Shown one piece after another: positions 14,570 to 16,708 of a stretch of DNA of 16,708 nucleotides. The notes under the pieces are model-generated. The model was not told the DNA's origin, did not search any database, and saw nothing but the letters and a program-made list of their open reading frames with translations. This stretch comes from CAZHGD01 sp964531735 (GTDB lineage: Bacteria; Armatimonadota; UBA10988). Positions within the stretch are counted from its first letter, which is position 1. Each line of letters begins with the position of its first letter. The stretch lies in the NCBI GenBank assembly GCA_964531735.1, contig CAZHGD010000161.1:1-16708 (forward strand). Direction: 5' to 3'. The position numbers were made by a program, and so were the translations under genes.

Positions 14570-15406
14570 ATGCCGCTGCTGTGGCACGACGGGCAGTTGC
14601 GCCGGACCAGGGACGGGGCCGAGCCGGCCGTGCCGTTGCCGCTGCCGCCGGGCGAGGTCGACGCGGGCGCCGAGCTGGCGCCCGCCGCGCCGCCGTTGGT
14701 GGTCAACGCCAAAGACGGGTCGGTGCTGGTCTACGTGCCGGCGGGCGAGTTCGAGATGGGCGACGGGCAGGACAGCGACTGCCCGAAGCATCGGGTGTAC
14801 CTGGACCCGTACTACATCGGGGTGTACTGCGTGACGAATCGGCAGTATGCGCAGTTCATCGGCGAGATGGGGCACCGACCACCGAGCAACGCGTTCTGGC
14901 AGAGCGCGGCGAAGGCGGACCACCCGGTGACCCACGTGAGCTGGGACGACGCGTTGGTGTACGCCAGGTGGGCCAGGCTGGCGCTGCCGAGCGAAGCGCA
15001 GTGGGAGAAGGCGGCGCGAGGGCCGGCGAACACGAGCTACCCGTGGGGCGACGAGTGGGACCAGAGCCGTTGCCGGAACACCGCGAACCGCGCGACTGAC
15101 ACGACAGCGGCGGTCTACGCGTACCCCTCAGGGGTAAGCGGGTACGCGACGTACCAGCAGAGCGGGAATGTGTGGGAGTGGTGCGCGGACTGGTACGGCG
15201 GACACTACTACAAGACCAGCCCACTGTCGAACCCGCAGGGCCCGACGCGTGGCTCGCTCCGGGTGCTCCGCGGAGGCCGCTGGGCAGGCGACGGCGCCGA
15301 TCACTACCGCGCGGCGAAACGCCACGAGCTCCCCGCCACGAACCGCCTCGACTCCCTGGGCTTCCGCCTCGTGAGGGCTGCGGTCCTGGACCCACTGGCG
15401 TTCTGA
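14570..15406 (+). CDS. FGE/SUMF1-fold (C-type-lectin-like) protein, copy A
   Basis: A 278-residue protein with no signal peptide. A Pro/Ala-rich lead of about 45 residues precedes the FGE-sulfatase domain: LVYVPAGEFEMG (53-64), PKHRVYLDPYYIGVYCVTNRQY, LPSEAQWEKAARG, YPWGDEWD and GNVWEWCADWY (199-209). It ends in the variable-looking segment SLRVLRGGRW (229-238) through LGFRLVRAAVL (263-273). True formylglycine-generating enzymes need a CxxxxC copper-binding cysteine pair in this last segment. Here it reads GDGADHYRAAKR with no Cys, so sulfatase activation is unlikely and no sulfatase gene is nearby. It is more likely a binding or scaffold protein using the fold. The gene next door, 18 bases on, is a tandem paralogue with perfect identity over 219 bp. 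Fold assignment is secure; function is unknown. Confidence 0.85.
   Translation: MPLLWHDGQLRRTRDGAEPAVPLPLPPGEVDAGAELAPAAPPLVVNAKDGSVLVYVPAGEFEMGDGQDSDCPKHRVYLDPYYIGVYCVTNRQYAQFIGEMGHRPPSNAFWQSAAKADHPVTHVSWDDALVYARWARLALPSEAQWEKAARGPANTSYPWGDEWDQSRCRNTANRATDTTAAVYAYPSGVSGYATYQQSGNVWEWCADWYGGHYYKTSPLSNPQGPTRGSLRVLRGGRWAGDGADHYRAAKRHELPATNRLDSLGFRLVRAAVLDPLAF
14723..14805 (+). repeat. Direct repeat, 83 bp identical between the two FGE-fold genes (copy A)
   Basis: This stretch, coding for the start of the FGE domain, is identical to 15503-15585 at an offset of 780 bases. It is bounded by mismatches on both sides. Confidence 0.9.
14979..15197 (+). repeat. Direct repeat, 219 bp identical between the two FGE-fold genes (copy A)
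   Basis: This stretch is base-for-base identical to 15759-15977 (offset 780). It codes from ALPSEAQWEK through WCADWY. It also contains a small perfect inverted repeat, TACCCCT-C-AGGGGTA, at 15122-15136. Flanking sequence diverges sharply at both ends. Confidence 0.95.
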
Positions 15407-15424
15407 ACGACAGGAGGAGCGACC

Positions 15425-16213
15425 ATGCCACTGGTCGTCGAGCACCAACGAGACCGACTGACCATCGCGTACCCGCTGGTGGTGAACGCCAAGGACGGCA
15501 GTGTGCTGGTCTACGTGCCGGCGGGCGAGTTCGAGATGGGCGACGGGCAGGACAGCGACTGCCCGAAGCATCGGGTGTACCTGGATGCCTACTACATCGG
15601 GGTGTACTGCGTGACGAACCGGCAGTACGCACAGTTCGTGGCGGAGACGAAGCACCGGGCGCCGGACAACAGCGTCTGGCAGAGCGCGGCGAGGGCGGAC
15701 CACCCGGTGACGGACGTGAGCTGGGACGACGCGGCGGCGTACGCCAAATGGGCGGGGTTGGCGCTGCCGAGCGAAGCGCAGTGGGAGAAGGCGGCGCGAG
15801 GGCCGGCGAACACGAGCTACCCGTGGGGCGACGAGTGGGACCAGAGCCGTTGCCGGAACACCGCGAACCGCGCGACTGACACGACAGCGGCGGTCTACGC
15901 GTACCCCTCAGGGGTAAGCGGGTACGCGACGTACCAGCAGAGCGGGAATGTGTGGGAGTGGTGCGCGGACTGGTACGACGCGGGCTACTACCCGCAGAGC
16001 CCGCGGTCGAACCCGACCGGCCCAGCGGGGGGCTCGCTCCGGGTGGCCCGCGGCGGCGGTTGGGGCGGCGACGCCACCTGCTGCCGCGGGGCCTTCCGCC
16101 TCGATAACGGCCCCGCCTACCGCCTCGACTTCCTGGGCTTCCGCCTCGTGAGGGCGGCGGTCCTTGTTCCACGAGAGGGCGGCGGGGCACGGAAGGAGCC
16201 GCGGCGGCGGTAG
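15425..16213 (+). CDS. FGE/SUMF1-fold (C-type-lectin-like) protein, copy B
   Basis: A 262-residue tandem paralogue of copy A, 18 bases downstream and preceded by AGGAGGAG. It has no signal peptide and a lead of only about 18 residues before the domain starts at LVVNAKDGS. The core is nearly identical to copy A, including GDGQDSDCPKHRVYL, YPWGDEWDQSRCRN and GNVWEWCADWY. The C-terminal segment differs: RGGGWGGD (209-216), a Cys pair C219-C220, GAFRLDNGPAYRLDF and LGFRLVRAA (237-245). It is one codon shorter than copy A between the shared Trp and Arg. The two cysteines are adjacent, not in the CxxxxC spacing of catalytic FGEs, so this is probably not a sulfatase activator. The final 15 residues are Gly/Arg-rich and unrelated to copy A's end. 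The layout resembles variable proteins of diversity-generating retroelements; this is not proven. Confidence 0.85.
   Translation: MPLVVEHQRDRLTIAYPLVVNAKDGSVLVYVPAGEFEMGDGQDSDCPKHRVYLDAYYIGVYCVTNRQYAQFVAETKHRAPDNSVWQSAARADHPVTDVSWDDAAAYAKWAGLALPSEAQWEKAARGPANTSYPWGDEWDQSRCRNTANRATDTTAAVYAYPSGVSGYATYQQSGNVWEWCADWYDAGYYPQSPRSNPTGPAGGSLRVARGGGWGGDATCCRGAFRLDNGPAYRLDFLGFRLVRAAVLVPREGGGARKEPRRR
15503..15585 (+). repeat. Direct repeat, 83 bp identical between the two FGE-fold genes (copy B)
   Basis: Second copy of the 83-bp block at 14723-14805, in the matching place of the downstream paralogue. Confidence 0.9.
15759..15977 (+). repeat. Direct repeat, 219 bp identical between the two FGE-fold genes (copy B)
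   Basis: Second copy of the block at 14979-15197. Synonymous sites are unchanged throughout, which points to recent duplication or gene conversion. Confidence 0.95.
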
Positions 16214-16402
16214 CCGCGCGAGCGAGAGGAGTGGTCCGCGCCTGGGGGGTCCCAGGGGGCCGGTGGCCCCCTGGCGGCGGGCGGCGCGCCACGCTGGACC
16301 CACCATGGCACCAGATCTCCGGCAAGGTGGCCTTGTGTCAGGGCCACATACCGGGCAGAGCGGTCTGGTGCGAAGGACACCTGAGCGTGGGGTGCCCGCG
16401 CT
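16214..16402. other. Intergenic region between FGE-fold copy B and the nucleotidyltransferase remnant
   Basis: Apart from the hairpin at 16252-16274, I see only a short inverted repeat, GTGGCC/GGCCAC around 16326-16346. One plus-strand frame here gives a Cys-rich stretch (CQGHIPGRAVWCEGH, GCPRCVC) that I do not recognise. It lacks a convincing start and runs on into the out-of-frame nucleotidyltransferase sequence, so I do not call a gene. Confidence 0.4.
16252..16274. repeat. Perfect GC-rich hairpin downstream of FGE-fold copy B
   Basis: CCAGGGGGCC, a three-base loop GGT, then GGCCCCCTGG: a perfect 10-bp inverted repeat beginning 38 bases after the stop codon. There is no T-run after it on the plus strand, so it is not a classical intrinsic terminator. 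It may still slow or end transcription. Hairpins also stand just downstream of variable regions in diversity-generating retroelements. Confidence 0.75.
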
Positions 16403-16693
16403 GTGTCTGCATCCGGTATGGGCGGAGAAGCAGACCTCGGCGGTCGGGCGCTGGTGGAGCTGAACCGCCCGATGGGCTTGTTCGGGTTCTTGGCGATCCA
16501 GGAGCGACTCGACGAGTTGCTCGGCTGCCCGGTCGACCTGGCACAGGCCGAGGCGCTGAAGCCACGAGTGCGCGAGCGGGTGCTGAAGGAGGCCGTCCGT
16601 GCCGACTGGGCACCGGTCCGCTCTGCTGCTGCCCCCCAACTGGGGCTTGCCCCGAGTAGTCCCCATGAGGCGGGCCACGCCCTGAGACCATGA
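16403..16693 (+). pseudogene. Truncated MNT-type nucleotidyltransferase remnant
   Basis: The readable frame from a GTG at 16403 encodes ALVELNRPMGLFGFLAIQ, then ERLDELLGCPVDL and ALKPRVRERVLKEAV. This is the C-terminal half of small MNT-type (MntA/COG1669-like) nucleotidyltransferases, antitoxin partners of HEPN proteins that act by nucleotide transfer. The N-terminal half, with the catalytic Gly-Ser loop and the Ser-Asp-x-Asp metal site, is missing or scrambled: the place reads SGMGGEADLGGRALVEL, with no paired aspartates. No ribosome binding site precedes the GTG. About 30 unrelated residues follow the normal C-terminus before the stop. The stop overlaps an ATG (16690-16692), but too little sequence remains to judge a next gene. 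It is most likely a decayed gene; a divergent active protein is less likely. Confidence 0.6.
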
Positions 16694-16708
16694 AAACGGG
16701 GTGTGGTG

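Noticed and set aside
15122..15136. Inverted repeat TACCCCT-C-AGGGGTA, repeated at 15902-15916
   Set aside because: It lies inside conserved coding sequence (AYPSGVSGY) and has a one-base loop. A role as a recombination or regulatory site has no other support.
14570..16213. Genuine formylglycine-generating enzymes (sulfatase activators)
   Set aside because: The catalytic CxxxxC pair is absent in both copies and there is no sulfatase gene nearby.
16231..16659. Cys-rich plus-strand frame with CQGHIPGRAVWCEGH
   Set aside because: It has no convincing start, its first part overlaps the hairpin, and its second half is the wrong frame of the nucleotidyltransferase remnant.
14372..16708. Template repeat or reverse transcriptase of a diversity-generating retroelement
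   Set aside because: I looked for an AAC-rich near-copy of the FGE C-terminal segment and for reverse transcriptase motifs on both strands and found neither. No retroelement feature is called.
1..16708. CRISPR array, tRNA, rRNA, insertion sequence or attachment site
   Set aside because: No regularly spaced short repeats, tRNA-like cloverleaf sequence, rRNA sequence, transposase motifs or terminal inverted repeats were seen.

Overview
The window is strongly GC-rich bacterial DNA, and its codons end mostly in G or C. At the left edge it holds the first 17 codons of a type IV prepilin-like (DUF1559-type) pseudopilin gene. Secreted glycosidases with mosaic architectures and FGE-fold proteins are also frequent here. 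This combination is typical of the Planctomycetota/Lentisphaerota/Verrucomicrobiota group and of related environmental lineages such as Hydrogenedentota and Armatimonadota. I cannot name the genus. There is no sign of a phage, plasmid, CRISPR array, insertion sequence or RNA gene.

Layout: (1) 1-53, a minus-strand pseudopilin gene cut by the window edge. (2) 188-2491, a minus-strand secreted GH20-like glycosidase. (3) 2581-6525, a plus-strand run of ribF (FAD synthesis), a secreted GH5-like glycosidase whose start codon overlaps the ribF stop (ATGA), and an amidohydrolase-2 family enzyme. (4) 6546-11242, a minus-strand run of an orphan PAS histidine kinase, a secreted PHP-like metal hydrolase and a large secreted GH42-like multidomain protein. 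(5) 11428-12558, a plus-strand alanine dehydrogenase, divergent from the kinase. (6) 12565-14371, a minus-strand pair of a secreted SGNH hydrolase and a GH29-like (alpha-L-fucosidase-fold) protein. (7) 14570-16213, two tandem plus-strand FGE/SUMF1-fold (C-type-lectin-like) paralogues. (8) 16214-16693, a GC-rich hairpin and a truncated, apparently dead MNT-type nucleotidyltransferase.

Taken together, regions 2-6 look like a loose glycan- or glycoconjugate-breakdown neighbourhood. It has at least four carbohydrate-active candidates (GH20-, GH5-, GH42- and GH29-like), an SGNH deacetylase/esterase candidate and two amidohydrolase/PHP-type enzymes. Two housekeeping genes (ribF and ald) are mixed in. 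No SusC/SusD pair, sulfatase or dedicated transporter lies in the window, so the substrate is unknown.

The most unusual part is the right end. The two FGE-fold genes share a perfect 219-bp block at a fixed offset of 780 bp, yet their C-terminal 'RGG-x-W ... LGFRLVRA' segments differ strongly. That layout resembles variable proteins of diversity-generating retroelements. However, no template repeat or reverse transcriptase is visible here, and a one-codon length difference between the copies argues against simple template-copying. It is therefore offered as a testable hypothesis, not a call.
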